This document shows positions 25,008 through 34,594 of a stretch of DNA of 64,000 nucleotides, in pieces; position 1 is the stretch's first letter; each line of letters begins with the position of its first letter. This DNA is from UBA3766 sp045595325 (GTDB lineage: Bacteria; Bacillota; Clostridia; Lachnospirales; Lachnospiraceae): the NCBI GenBank assembly GCA_045595325.1, contig JAZOAG010000077.1:1-64000 (forward strand), read 5' to 3'. A program made the position numbers and the translations under genes. Below the pieces are notes generated by a model, which had not been told where the DNA came from, made no database searches, and saw only the letters and a list, made by a program, of their open reading frames with translations.

Positions 25008-26897
25008 TTATTTCTTTTCGCGATTCTTCTTCATGGCATACATCTTAGCATCTGCCACACGCAGAGACCGATGTAAATCCAGTTCCTCTTCCGGATCAAT
25101 ATACACCGTTCCGATTCCCACGGATAACCGGTACGGGAGATTACGCTCTACGGAAACCTTAGTCAGCATCTCTGTAATATGTTCACATATTCTGTTCACT
25201 TCCCCGTCATCTTCCGTCGTTCCTGCCACCAAAAACTCGTCCCCGCCGTAACGCGCAACAATCCACTCTTCGGGAACAGAAAGCTGAATGCACTTTGCCA
25301 CCAGTTTTAATGCCAGGTCGCCCTGCTCATGACCGTAAGAGTCGTTGATTACTTTCATCTTATTCACATCGAGGAATATCATAAAGGACCACTTTCCTTC
25401 ACCATAGTTCTTCTCAATATAAGGAAAAGCAATCTGTTCGCATCCCATTCGATTATATACACCGGTCAAAGGATCGGTAACCGACAATATCTGTAACTGC
25501 TTATGCATGTTCTTCATTATAATATTCTGTCTGACACGTTCCAGGTTCTGTCCCATATTATAAGCCCATACGAAAAGGGTATAATCATAAAGCATTCTTA
25601 AATGATCCACAAAAACCGCATAACCATAGCATTCAAACTTACTATAAAGCGGAATAAACAAATAATGCCTGGGTTCTGTTTCATCTCTGTCCGGAACCAA
25701 ATCTTTCGTTGCAAACATCTTACGAGGAACTGCATTCGTACCTTTTACGCCGCCTATCATCTCTGATATGCAGGCATATCCCACCTGTTGTAATCTCTCC
25801 TCACGTTCAAGACTTTCAAAGAAATTTTCGGAAAGACAAACATACATCTCATTCCCTTCAAAACGGTAATCCATGGACGCTAAGTGTTCAAAAACCTCTG
25901 CAAACTCCTCTTCCGAAGTAACCTCGGTAAAATGTTTGGACATATCACACAAATGCCCGCCCAAGTAAGAAGCGGAAACCATTCTTTCGTACCCGACGAA
26001 GAATGTATACTTTCGTTGCTTATCTTCGTAATTCCCGGAAGTACAACCACAACTTCTTTTGACAGACATTCTGGATTGGGAAACATGATGTATTATCTCG
26101 TTTCCGTTATCTATGCATTTCCACAAATGCTCCATGGCTGTCTTTGTCATATCATCCCACCCCGGATTTACAGAAGTAAGGCTTGGACTAAATACATATC
26201 CGGAAACCAAATCATCAAAACCTGTCACGATTACATCCTGCGGTACGGGGATTCGCAATTCTTCCAAAGTTGCACAACACCCCATGGCCATAACGTCATT
26301 GGCGCAAATCACTGCATCCGGACATTTCCTGTCATGCTGCTTCAGCCATGCATCCAAGGAAAATTGCGCTGTATGATAACTCCAGTCGCAGGGAATCACC
26401 TGTTCTTCGGAAAACGGAATTCCGTACTTATTCAATACATCCAGCATGGCTTTCAGACGAAGTTCACTTTCCTGATTATTCGCCGGCCCGCTGACAAAGA
26501 GGACATCCCTTACCGCATGCTCTGTCACAAGATGTTCCACCAGTTCATACATACCATGATAATTCTCACACTCAAAGCAGGACAATCCATCCATCTGATA
26601 ACCAAGGCAAACCGCAGGAATTCCGGCTGCCTCAATGGATTCTTTAATTATGGCGTACTCCTCCGGCACATGTAAAGTGCTCCCCAGCACAACCGCACCA
26701 TCAAAAGTGGTCAAATCAGGCAAGCGGAAAATATTGCTTTCGTTAATCTTACGTTCATCTTCGTCCGCAGAATAATAATTCATAAAAAAGAATATATCAG
26801 CATTATTCTGCTTGCCGAATTCCACCAGCACCTCGCTGACTACCATAATATATTCATTACTCCATCCGCATCCAAAGACAGCAATCTTTCTTTTCAT
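25008..26897 (-). CDS. Cytoplasmic LacI-type sugar-binding domain fused to GGDEF diguanylate cyclase
   Basis: The 629-residue protein opens directly with a LacI/periplasmic-binding-like fold (residues about 1-280: KIAVFGCGWSNEY, AVVLGSTLH, VICANDVMAMGC, VTGFDDL). It has no helix-turn-helix and no signal peptide. A CGCTSG motif follows near 285, then a GAF-like middle region, then a GGDEF domain (residues about 460-625) with intact RYGGDEF. There is no RxxD inhibitory site before it. The likely role is making c-di-GMP in response to a cytoplasmic sugar, which is inference. It is directly downstream of the SseB-like gene. A paralogue lies at 47265-49205. ATG at 26897 follows GGGGTGG. Confidence 0.82.
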   Translation of the reverse strand: MKRKIAVFGCGWSNEYIMVVSEVLVEFGKQNNADIFFFMNYYSADEDERKINESNIFRLPDLTTFDGAVVLGSTLHVPEEYAIIKESIEAAGIPAVCLGYQMDGLSCFECENYHGMYELVEHLVTEHAVRDVLFVSGPANNQESELRLKAMLDVLNKYGIPFSEEQVIPCDWSYHTAQFSLDAWLKQHDRKCPDAVICANDVMAMGCCATLEELRIPVPQDVIVTGFDDLVSGYVFSPSLTSVNPGWDDMTKTAMEHLWKCIDNGNEIIHHVSQSRMSVKRSCGCTSGNYEDKQRKYTFFVGYERMVSASYLGGHLCDMSKHFTEVTSEEEFAEVFEHLASMDYRFEGNEMYVCLSENFFESLEREERLQQVGYACISEMIGGVKGTNAVPRKMFATKDLVPDRDETEPRHYLFIPLYSKFECYGYAVFVDHLRMLYDYTLFVWAYNMGQNLERVRQNIIMKNMHKQLQILSVTDPLTGVYNRMGCEQIAFPYIEKNYGEGKWSFMIFLDVNKMKVINDSYGHEQGDLALKLVAKCIQLSVPEEWIVARYGGDEFLVAGTTEDDGEVNRICEHITEMLTKVSVERNLPYRLSVGIGTVYIDPEEELDLHRSLRVADAKMYAMKKNREKK

Positions 26898-26938
26898 ACG
26901 AACCACCCCACTGAACAAATTATTCACCCTGCATGCAT

Positions 26939-28090
26939 CTATTCGGAAAGTGTATAAACCGGCATTGCCTTATTCAATATATTAGATAAAAATCCTGCAT
27001 CCGCCATAGCAATATAATCAATCACCTTAAGCTCGTTTGCATACTGTACCAAAACCTTGTCCATCAAGTCAAAAATCTCAGGTCCACGGCTCTTCGGACA
27101 ATCTACAACAACCAGGTAGGATTTCTCTTTTTTCGCATCCATCTTTACAAGTAAATCGACACGTTTCACATCATCCAAACCGCGTGCAATGTCTACCAAA
27201 GCATCACGCATCAATTTCACTTCCTGTGTCTGAGGAGGGATTCCTACCACAATCTTACCCTCTTCCAACTTCTGTCCTTCCATCGCCTGCGTGGTTCTTT
27301 CACCAAACTCACGCTGATATCCTTCCATCGCGGTAATCTGTTCTAACATCTCTGTAGGGAAAAACATGTTTTTAGGTCCGTACAGATTCACACCCAAACC
27401 GATATGACCGTTTTTAACAATGGCGTATGCCTTAGGGAATGAAAGAATCATTACATGAGGCTTCTCACCTTCCGCAAAAACACCTTCCCATTTGCTCAAA
27501 GCCGCTATATCCGTAAACACGGGGAAAAGTTTATCTTCTTCGCTACCGGGCTTGTGAATGGATAAATACTGTACGTTTTGTTCCTTATTCATATCCACCA
27601 CGCCGCTGCCATCAAGTTTCTCACCTTCCTGCATACGGAAAGGAACAAGAAAATGCGAATGACACAATTCATAGATTAATACATTCACATACATATTATC
27701 GGAGCGAAGTCTGTCATACTCATATGACAATCCTAACAAGTAAGGATTCTGTACCGGCTTATTCATATCAACTACCGCCTGAGGTGCTACTGTTGCAAGC
27801 AGACAATACTTAATCACTTCAACCTTTGCGCCAAGAAGAGATAAGGTAATGGTTGCTTCACAATCCGCTGCATTATATACCATATCCCCGGCTTCATCAC
27901 GAATCAGATCAATACGACCGATAGAAACCTTACTTCCGGGATACAGAATATACACCTGATCATTTGTGGTAATACTTCCGTGAATATTGCCGGTTACAAC
28001 CGCCGTGCCATCCACTCTGTTCATTGCCACCGTTTCTACCAAAAAGCTAAACTGCTGCTTATCTTCATTTGAAAACTTAATACCATTCAT
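26939..28090 (-). CDS. SseB-family protein with EF-Tu domain 2-like N-terminus
   Basis: The 383-residue protein starts with a beta-barrel resembling the second domain of translation GTPases (residues about 8-90: VDGTAVVTGNIHGSI, DQVYIL). Next come an SseB N-terminal-like domain (LYELCHSHFLVPF, LFPVFTDIAALSKW, and FPKAYAIVKNGHIGLGVN near 225) and an SseB C-terminal domain (residues about 260-380). SseB is named for serine sensitivity and its biochemical role is unclear. It lies 41 bases upstream of the GGDEF sensor gene on the same strand. ATG at 28090 follows AAGAGGA by 8 bases. Confidence 0.75.
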   Translation of the reverse strand: MNGIKFSNEDKQQFSFLVETVAMNRVDGTAVVTGNIHGSITTNDQVYILYPGSKVSIGRIDLIRDEAGDMVYNAADCEATITLSLLGAKVEVIKYCLLATVAPQAVVDMNKPVQNPYLLGLSYEYDRLRSDNMYVNVLIYELCHSHFLVPFRMQEGEKLDGSGVVDMNKEQNVQYLSIHKPGSEEDKLFPVFTDIAALSKWEGVFAEGEKPHVMILSFPKAYAIVKNGHIGLGVNLYGPKNMFFPTEMLEQITAMEGYQREFGERTTQAMEGQKLEEGKIVVGIPPQTQEVKLMRDALVDIARGLDDVKRVDLLVKMDAKKEKSYLVVVDCPKSRGPEIFDLMDKVLVQYANELKVIDYIAMADAGFLSNILNKAMPVYTLSE

Positions 28091-28230
28091 ACTGCTAATC
28101 CTCTTTTCTGTCATCGAAATAATTCATTCAACACTTTAATAACTCTGCTTGTAAAAACGATTTCCCTTTCAATTAAAAAGTATCATCAATCCCCCAAAGC
28201 ATAGACTTTCGCATGTTAAATTACCCTTAT

Positions 28231-28259
28231 ATTTTATCAAATTTTGGATACTTAATCAA
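28231..28259 (-). promoter_or_regulatory. Promoter of the sseB-like/GGDEF unit
   Basis: The minus strand has TTGATT (28254-28259), a 17-base spacer and TAAAAT (28231-28236), about 140 bases before the SseB-like start. The rest of 28091-28351 shows nothing further. Confidence 0.55.
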
Positions 28260-28351
28260 GCAAAACACAAAAGAGTTCACATACTCCTCACGATTGCGCA
28301 TCCCAGTAAAGAGTTTCATTCTTTCATGTAACAAAATCTTTCCTCCAAAAG

Positions 28352-28380
28352 AAAAACCCACGCGGATTTCTCCACGTGGG
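28352..28380 (-). terminator. Terminator of the first sugar ABC operon
   Basis: CCCACG (28357-28362) pairs with CGTGGG (28375-28380), followed on the minus strand by five Ts. It lies 20 bases past the last permease stop. Confidence 0.75.
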
Positions 28381-28399
28381 CTTAAATTCATTAACAATA

Positions 28400-29317
28400 T
28401 TAACCCTTTACGGAACCAAGTGCAACACCTGCGATGATGTACTTAGACAACAAAAGGTAAACAATAATCAACGGCAATACCGTTAATGTAAGACCCAAAT
28501 AAATTGAGCCGTACTCTGTCTTGTAAATGTCACCTTTCAGCAAACTTACCATGATAGGCATGGTATATTTCTCTTTATCGGTTAACAATACCAACGGAGT
28601 AAACAAGTTGTTCCAGCTACCTACGAAACTGAAAATTGCCTGTGTAGCAATAGCGGGCTTCATGATAGGTAAAACAATCTTATTGAAAGTATAGAACTCT
28701 CTCGCACCGTCAATACGTGCGGACTGTACAATTTCCATTGACAGAGACGCCTGTAAATACTGACGCATAAAGAATACCATACTAGGATTCGCAATAGCAG
28801 GGATAATCAACATAAGCATGTTGTTTGTCATGTGAATCTTGTAAACCATCTGATAGAAACCAATCATGGTAATCTGTCCGGGAATCATCATGATAGCCAT
28901 AACGAATGCAAAGAATGCATGTTTTGCTTTCCACTCATATGCCACGTTTGCATACGCGGTGAGGGATGAGAAATATACGGAAAGCAAAGTAGAACATCCT
29001 GCAATAATCAAGGAATTAAAGAATCCTCGAATGGGATCAAAGCTCTTACCGGTCAAAATACGCAAGTTATTGAAAAGGTAACCAGAAGGAATCAAGGAAA
29101 CCGCAGTCTGCTGAATCTCAGTTGTAGATCTTGTTGCATTAACAATCATAACCCAGAAAGGGAAAATACTCAAAATTGTCAAAAAGATACATACAACGTA
29201 AATGAGCAACTTAATCCAAAGGCTGGACTTTCCTGCTTCTCTATCTTCTACATTTAAAGATAATCTACTTTTGCTTGCAGAGGCAGAGGCATTATTCATA
29301 TTAGCTTCTTTCTTCAT
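28400..29317 (-). CDS. Sugar ABC transporter permease (MalG type)
   Basis: The 305-residue protein has six membrane segments and the binding-protein-dependent transport (EAA) motif ARIDGAREFYTFNKIVLPIMKP near residue 215. It is of the MalG class, with the expected ending YIIAGVALGSVKG. It couples to an unlinked MsmK-type ATPase, since none is encoded here. It is the last gene of the SBP-MalF-MalG operon. The context suggests import of xylose-containing oligosaccharides. Confidence 0.9.
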   Translation of the reverse strand: MKKEANMNNASASASKSRLSLNVEDREAGKSSLWIKLLIYVVCIFLTILSIFPFWVMIVNATRSTTEIQQTAVSLIPSGYLFNNLRILTGKSFDPIRGFFNSLIIAGCSTLLSVYFSSLTAYANVAYEWKAKHAFFAFVMAIMMIPGQITMIGFYQMVYKIHMTNNMLMLIIPAIANPSMVFFMRQYLQASLSMEIVQSARIDGAREFYTFNKIVLPIMKPAIATQAIFSFVGSWNNLFTPLVLLTDKEKYTMPIMVSLLKGDIYKTEYGSIYLGLTLTVLPLIIVYLLLSKYIIAGVALGSVKG

Positions 29318-29340
29318 TTTGATAACTTCCTCCTCTCTTC

Positions 29341-30315
29341 CTATAATCCTGCTTTAAGCTTCTGTTTATATGCTTTCTCCTGCTCACGAATCGTCTTACG
29401 AAGAGCAGCTTCATCCTTATCTCTCATAATCCAGAACATACCGATTGAAAGAATAGCGATGATGATAAACATAAATACACTGGCAGCAGCAGCTCTGTTA
29501 TACAAATAACTACCACTGAATGCCTGGTTGTAAATAAATACAGAAGTTGTTAAAGTAGCGTTATCCGGCTGTCCGTTCAAGAACAACTTAGGAATATCGA
29601 ACATATTCAAACCACCGATTAAGGAAGTAACCAATGTAAACAAAAGAATTGTTCTGATGTTAGGAATTGTAATCTTAAAGAAGGTCTGGGTACGTGTAGC
29701 ACCATCCACTTCTGCAGCTTCAAACAATTCAGGAGAAATACCAAGTACACCGGAAATCAATACGATCGCTGTGTATCCATACCACATCCAAGTCTGAATA
29801 AAGATAACGATTCCTTTTGCAACCAAACCGTTAATCAACATATCCGTAGGTTCATCAAATATACCCATCATAACTAACAAGTCATTAATAGGTCCCTTGG
29901 GATATGCAAACAGCTGTGCAAACAAAATAGCAACAGTCGCCTGGGTAATGATGTTAGGCATATAGAACATAACTTTAAAGAAGCCCTGTCCCTTAATCTT
30001 ACATCTCTTATCAGTAAACCAGGCAGTAATCAAAAGTGCAAGTAAAATCTGGGGAACAAAGTTGCACAACCAAATGACTACCGTATTAACAAACGCCTCC
30101 TGAAAGGACGGATTTTTCAAGATTGTAATAAAGTTGGTAAAGGGTGCATCCCACAGAAAATGGTAATCTACATTTCCGATACCCTTAAGGTCGGTAAATG
30201 CAATTGTAAACGTATAAAAAATCGGATACAAGGTAAAAATACAGAATGTAACCACAAATGGAATACTGAATATGTATCCGTATTTGGCATAACTAAACGA
30301 TTTGGAACGTTTCAT
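29341..30315 (-). CDS. Sugar ABC transporter permease (MalF type)
   Basis: The 324-residue protein has six membrane helices, the first at residues about 15-40. The EAA loop reads EAAEVDGATRTQTFFKITIPNIR near residue 225. ATG at 30315 is 8 bases after GGAGG and replaces a longer upstream frame. It partners the MalG-type permease 24 bases downstream. Confidence 0.9.
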   Translation of the reverse strand: MKRSKSFSYAKYGYIFSIPFVVTFCIFTLYPIFYTFTIAFTDLKGIGNVDYHFLWDAPFTNFITILKNPSFQEAFVNTVVIWLCNFVPQILLALLITAWFTDKRCKIKGQGFFKVMFYMPNIITQATVAILFAQLFAYPKGPINDLLVMMGIFDEPTDMLINGLVAKGIVIFIQTWMWYGYTAIVLISGVLGISPELFEAAEVDGATRTQTFFKITIPNIRTILLFTLVTSLIGGLNMFDIPKLFLNGQPDNATLTTSVFIYNQAFSGSYLYNRAAAASVFMFIIIAILSIGMFWIMRDKDEAALRKTIREQEKAYKQKLKAGL

Positions 30316-30415
30316 ATAGCCAACCTCCACTTTCAAAATTTAATATTACATGAAAAAAGGAATGTTTTTCATGTAATGCATCCTATAAGTAACGTGATAA
30401 AACATTCATATAGAG

Positions 30416-30447
30416 AAAAACAGGGCGGACGTTCATCGTCCGCCCTG
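30416..30447 (-). terminator. Intercistronic terminator between SBP and permease genes
   Basis: A perfect 11-bp stem (30421-30431 with 30437-30447), 5-nt loop and minus-strand TTTTT lie between the binding-protein gene and the two permease genes. It probably causes partial termination, so the binding protein is made in excess. Confidence 0.8.
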
Positions 30448-30475
30448 CGTAAAGTTATTAAAACTTTATTTTTAA

Positions 30476-31927
30476 TTATTCAACAACAACGTCAAGGTTG
30501 TCAGCAACCTGCTGCTTGAAGTCTTTGATAGCATCTTCACGAGACTTGTTACCAGCTACGTACTCACGAACCTGCTCTCTCCACTTAGAGTTGATTGTCT
30601 CATCATACTGAGTTAAGTTATCACCCTTAGCGTTAGCGTTTGCAGGAACGAATACGTCGAACATGTTCTGTCCGCCTAAGAATTCAAGAGAACCATCAGA
30701 CATAGCCATTACAGTACCGGAAGCAACACAGTCCTTAGAGGTAGGTGTAGAAGGATCGTTATCCCAGTCTACAGTACCGTTAGCCCATGCATACTGAAGT
30801 CCGTTTTCTGTGCAGTCAAGTGTGATCCACTCGATAATCTGAGCTACAGCTGCTGCCTTATCAGCATCTTCTGCTGCAGTCTTGCTAGCAAGTAACCATG
30901 TACCACCCCAGAAGAAACCAACGGGAGATTCGCAGATAGCCCAATCACCATATGTTCCTTCACCAACTGCAGCACCACCACAGTTAGGAGCGATTGTGTA
31001 GTTAATCAACCAAGCAGGTCCAAAGAAACCGAAGATTCCCTGAGCGCCTTCGCCCTTCATATCAGCGAACCAAGCATCCTGCCAGTCCTGAGTATCATTG
31101 TGGTATCCGTTGTCTTTCAACTGCTTGGATACATCAAGTAAAGATTCTCTCTTAGGATCGATTGTTAACTTACCATCAACAACCCAACCCTGATCAGAGC
31201 TGTTCTCGATTGCGTGCCAGATATCACCATCACCGGAAACGATACCATAGCCTTTAGCCTTTAATTCATCTGCTGCTACCCAGAACTGATCCCAGTTTCC
31301 GGATCCACCACCGATTTTCTCGGAGATTGTAGCAGGGTCATCTGTTCCCCATACATCCTTAGCGATAGAACGACGATAGATGAAAGCACCACCAGTTGCC
31401 TGGTATCCTAAACCAACAACGTCTCCATCAGGATTGGAACCGATTTCTACAGAGTACTGAGCGATGTCAGCTTCTTTGATCTTAGCATCTACATCGATAC
31501 CTAAAGAAGAGTAAGGAGCTGCCCACTGAGCGCCGTCACCCTTGGAATACTTAAGAATGAAAGCTGCCTCTGCACAGTAGATGTCAGGAGCGTCAGAACC
31601 GCCAGCTGCTAAAGCAGCATCCAATGCAGGCTGGTAAGCACCATCAGTTGTAGCAATGATTGTTTCCTTTACTTCGTAAGGGAAGTCAGGGTTGTCAGCT
31701 AAGAACTTAGTAACCATCTTAGGAACCTCATCTGTGAATGCCCACAAATTAATTGTTCCCTTCTTGTCTCCTGAAGGAGCAGGATCAGCACCATCATTGC
31801 CTGAATCTTCGCTACCTACGTTTGCAGCACCATCATCGGGTGTTACAGCAGGTTCATCACTTGTACAAGCAACAAGAGAAGTTGCAAGTACGCATACGCC
31901 TAAAGCGCAAGCTAATAACTTTTTCAT
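30476..31927 (-). CDS. Sugar ABC transporter substrate-binding lipoprotein
   Basis: The 483-residue protein has a lipoprotein signal peptide with lipobox SLVAC (Cys about 21), an acidic Gly/Ser/Asp linker and a family 1 extracellular solute-binding domain (INLWAFTDEVPKMV start, DIYCAEAAFILKY, FFWGGTWLLASK). It sits on the outer face of the membrane and delivers oligosaccharides to the permeases at 29341 and 28400. AAGGAGG precedes the ATG. Ligand specificity cannot be read; xylo- or arabinoxylo-oligosaccharides are likely from context. Confidence 0.9.
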   Translation of the reverse strand: MKKLLACALGVCVLATSLVACTSDEPAVTPDDGAANVGSEDSGNDGADPAPSGDKKGTINLWAFTDEVPKMVTKFLADNPDFPYEVKETIIATTDGAYQPALDAALAAGGSDAPDIYCAEAAFILKYSKGDGAQWAAPYSSLGIDVDAKIKEADIAQYSVEIGSNPDGDVVGLGYQATGGAFIYRRSIAKDVWGTDDPATISEKIGGGSGNWDQFWVAADELKAKGYGIVSGDGDIWHAIENSSDQGWVVDGKLTIDPKRESLLDVSKQLKDNGYHNDTQDWQDAWFADMKGEGAQGIFGFFGPAWLINYTIAPNCGGAAVGEGTYGDWAICESPVGFFWGGTWLLASKTAAEDADKAAAVAQIIEWITLDCTENGLQYAWANGTVDWDNDPSTPTSKDCVASGTVMAMSDGSLEFLGGQNMFDVFVPANANAKGDNLTQYDETINSKWREQVREYVAGNKSREDAIKDFKQQVADNLDVVVE

Positions 31928-32146
31928 TTTGTTTCCTCCTTAAAAAATTGACTTTCGATTGTAATTATACAATTTGACGAAAGTCTGTTTTTTGTAACAA
32001 CTTGATTATAACATATTGCTGATTCTTTACTTTACATTTATTGCTTCTTAGTGTACACATATTGCTTTTTCACAAAATATTCATACATTTCCTCCATTTT
32101 TCTTGTATACTTCTTCTAGACATAATTTTATGATTTGGAGGTCATT

Positions 32147-32788
32147 ATGAATCGCTTTTTTTCATCAGAAAACATCGCCATGCGTTTTCTTACATTCTTA
32201 TGTGATATGATGTATATCAATATTTTATTCCTTTTATGCAGTCTTCCTGTTTTTACAATAGGCGCATCATTTACCGCAATGTATTCCGTTATATATAAGA
32301 GACAACGCCACGAGGATCCGCCCATTGCCAAAACCTTTTTCAAGGAATTCCGGGCGAACTTCAAGCGTGCAACCCTCTTCTGGGTTCCGTGCGCACTCAT
32401 CCTCGCGTTCCTGTTTGCGGATCTTATGATTATCCATCACGTAATCGACAAGCAGTATGAGGTATTGCAATATCCGGTTGCAATTCTGATGTTTCTTATT
32501 ATTTCCGTTATGGTTTTCATTTTTCCGCAGATTGCAGCCTTTGACAATCCCCCCAAACAAACATTGAAAAATGCAGCATTACTTAGCCTTGCCAACTTTC
32601 CTACCACTTTTTTTATCCTTATCGTACATGTTGCACTGTTTCTGGTAGGAGGCCTTTCCCCTACCATGACTTTTGTGGTGGGCAGTATTATGTGCTTTTT
32701 AGGATTTGCCACGCTGGCATATTTCTTCGCGTTCTTTTATCGTAAAATATTCAACAAGATTCTCGGCGGAGAAGAAGATATCGTTTAA
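32147..32788 (+). CDS. DUF624/YesL-family membrane protein
   Basis: This 213-residue protein has about five membrane helices and the DUF624 pattern: FLCDMMYINILFLLCSLPVFTIGASFTAMY near the start and KTFFKEFRANFKRATLFW near residue 65. YesL-type genes often sit in carbohydrate loci, especially for plant polysaccharides; their biochemical role is unknown. ATG at 32147 follows GGAGG. It is divergent from the first ABC operon and convergent to the anchored protein at 32886. A second DUF624 gene is at 54822. Confidence 0.85.
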   Translation: MNRFFSSENIAMRFLTFLCDMMYINILFLLCSLPVFTIGASFTAMYSVIYKRQRHEDPPIAKTFFKEFRANFKRATLFWVPCALILAFLFADLMIIHHVIDKQYEVLQYPVAILMFLIISVMVFIFPQIAAFDNPPKQTLKNAALLSLANFPTTFFILIVHVALFLVGGLSPTMTFVVGSIMCFLGFATLAYFFAFFYRKIFNKILGGEEDIV

Positions 32789-32801
32789 CAAAAACAGACA
32801 G

Positions 32802-32839
32802 AGCCATGATACGGCACCAAAGGGTGTAATATCATGGTT
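32802..32839. terminator. Bidirectional terminator-like hairpin
   Basis: AGCCATGATA (32802-32811) pairs with TATCATGGTT (32830-32839), with an inner GGCACC/GGGTGT helix. It separates two convergent genes, and both flanks are A/T-rich. Confidence 0.55.
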
Positions 32840-32885
32840 CTTCGCTATTTCTTTTATAATTCTTTTATGTTTCCTTATTTCCCTT

Positions 32886-33575
32886 TTATGATTCCTCTTC
32901 CGTTCTGCTTTCCCAATCCAGAACCCAACGTCCGAATTTTCCGGCCTCATCCAGGCGCTCACTCCCTTTGCTGAAAGCCATCACAGGCGTATTGCCGTCA
33001 GTAAATCCCCGCAACACATCGCACTCTTCCACATAAATGCCCAAAGGAATTTCTTCCCCTTCCACCGTCACATACAGAATTTTCTCTTCTATCTCTTCAA
33101 GAAATGCTGCGTCGTAGACATTTCGTAAATCCTCATAAAAAGCAATCTCTGTATACTCTTCCACAACCCAATAAGTTGTGAATGTAACATCAATTCTGTC
33201 ATTGACCATCATAGTCTGATATTTCTGAATGCTGGCAACGGTATCATCGGCTTCCCGTGCGGCTTCCTGCATATCCTTCGGGTGTACGAAATTAATCTCT
33301 GTTTTAATCGGCAGTTTCTTAATATCTATATTACGATACTCTGCATAATCATAAGAAAACGCAAGAATGGCATCGTCCACGTCCGAGGTATTCATAATGG
33401 CAATTCCCAAGGAAATCGGTCTGCTCTCACGAATATAAGTATCCACGAAACACACGATAATAACAATCACCAGCACAGGGACAATAATATGCCATTTATA
33501 ATACTCCCATATATAATCAGCTTTTTTCAAAAATTTCTTCCAAAATTCTTTCAACCGAATATCCTCCGAATCCAT
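32886..33575 (-). CDS. Single-pass membrane-anchored protein of unknown function (DUF624 neighbour)
   Basis: The 229-residue protein has a charged N-terminus, one membrane helix (residues about 28-50, WHIIVPVLVIVIIVCFV) and an acidic extracytoplasmic domain of about 175 residues. No named domain was recognised. The protein at 54102-54818 has the same layout, is nearly the same length, and is also beside a DUF624 gene. The family therefore seems to go with YesL-like proteins. No function is claimed. Confidence 0.6.
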   Translation of the reverse strand: MDSEDIRLKEFWKKFLKKADYIWEYYKWHIIVPVLVIVIIVCFVDTYIRESRPISLGIAIMNTSDVDDAILAFSYDYAEYRNIDIKKLPIKTEINFVHPKDMQEAAREADDTVASIQKYQTMMVNDRIDVTFTTYWVVEEYTEIAFYEDLRNVYDAAFLEEIEEKILYVTVEGEEIPLGIYVEECDVLRGFTDGNTPVMAFSKGSERLDEAGKFGRWVLDWESRTEEES

Positions 33576-33652
33576 TTTTCACTGTTATCATCATAACACC
33601 AAACAGCAAACTTTCAATGATTACATCTCTTTTTTCTTCATTTTTTCACAAA

Positions 33653-34594
33653 TTATCCCATGACACCGATTACAATTCCGATTACAATCACTGCCGCACA
33701 GAACATTTTGTATGCAGTTCCCTTCTCTTTAAAAATCAATCTTCCCCCAAGAATTGTTACAACACAGCCGCTTTGCTTAATCAATGTCATTACCGTGACC
33801 CGGCTTTCTGCCATGCCATTGGCAATAAAAAGCGCCTGATCTGCCAGAACAAAAAGAATGCTCAGAATCCAAATCCATCCGTTAAGCCATGTTTTCCATC
33901 GTATTTTGGTTCTCGTAACCAAAACATAAATCAGATAAAATCCTACCAAAAACAGCATGTACCAAAACTGTAGCTGCATACTGCTTAAATCCTTCATCAG
34001 GATTTTGTCCATCATGCCGGAAAACGCATTGAGAACGCAGGAAAGAAAAGCCAAAAACACGTACAGCCCCACCTTCTCGCTCCCGGCATTTTTTTCTTTT
34101 GTATCTGCCGCTTCTTCTTTTTCTTCTATATTACTATCCCCAAAAAGTCTTTTCAGGAACTTCGGTTTGAATTTCAGAAGCAAAAGACCGCCGCATACAA
34201 AGATAAGTCCGAACATCTGAAACGGGTTTAATATTTCTCCCAGAATCGCCACACCTAAGAAGGTGGCAAAAAGCACCCTGGAAAGATCCAAAACACCGTA
34301 TAGGCTGATGGGGAGTTTACGGATTGCCTTAAAACTGCAAATCCATGCCAGAAAGATAGAAAAAGATTTCAGTGCCACATAGAAATAGTCCGCCCCCTCC
34401 AGGCCACCCGCCTTAGGCGCCTGCGGCAATACCAGTAAAAACGAAATAAAGGTATAAACGAACAAAACTTCTATTACCGTGTGTTTCTTCAATGCGAGCT
34501 TTTTCATTATTTCACGAATCCCCTTCGATACCCCATAAAAAAGAACACAAAGCATCCACCACATATAATTCCAATTCTCCGTTTCCAAAATCAT
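33653..34594 (-). CDS. EamA/DMT-superfamily transporter
   Basis: The 313-residue protein has about ten hydrophobic segments in two EamA halves (residues about 5-135 and 165-310), separated by a charged acidic linker near 150. VLDLSRVLFATFLGVAILGE and TVMTLIKQSGCVVTILGGRLIFKEK are the typical pre-terminal helices of each half. The substrate may be a metabolite or sugar; none is evident. The ATG at 34594 has AGGGG closely upstream, and start choice is uncertain within about 11 codons. Confidence 0.75.
   Translation of the reverse strand: MILETENWNYMWWMLCVLFYGVSKGIREIMKKLALKKHTVIEVLFVYTFISFLLVLPQAPKAGGLEGADYFYVALKSFSIFLAWICSFKAIRKLPISLYGVLDLSRVLFATFLGVAILGEILNPFQMFGLIFVCGGLLLLKFKPKFLKRLFGDSNIEEKEEAADTKEKNAGSEKVGLYVFLAFLSCVLNAFSGMMDKILMKDLSSMQLQFWYMLFLVGFYLIYVLVTRTKIRWKTWLNGWIWILSILFVLADQALFIANGMAESRVTVMTLIKQSGCVVTILGGRLIFKEKGTAYKMFCAAVIVIGIVIGVMG

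Noticed and set aside
25884..26675. 263-codon open frame on the plus strand
   Set aside because: It is antisense to the LacI-GGDEF gene, with Cys/His/Phe-rich shadow composition and no ribosome binding site.
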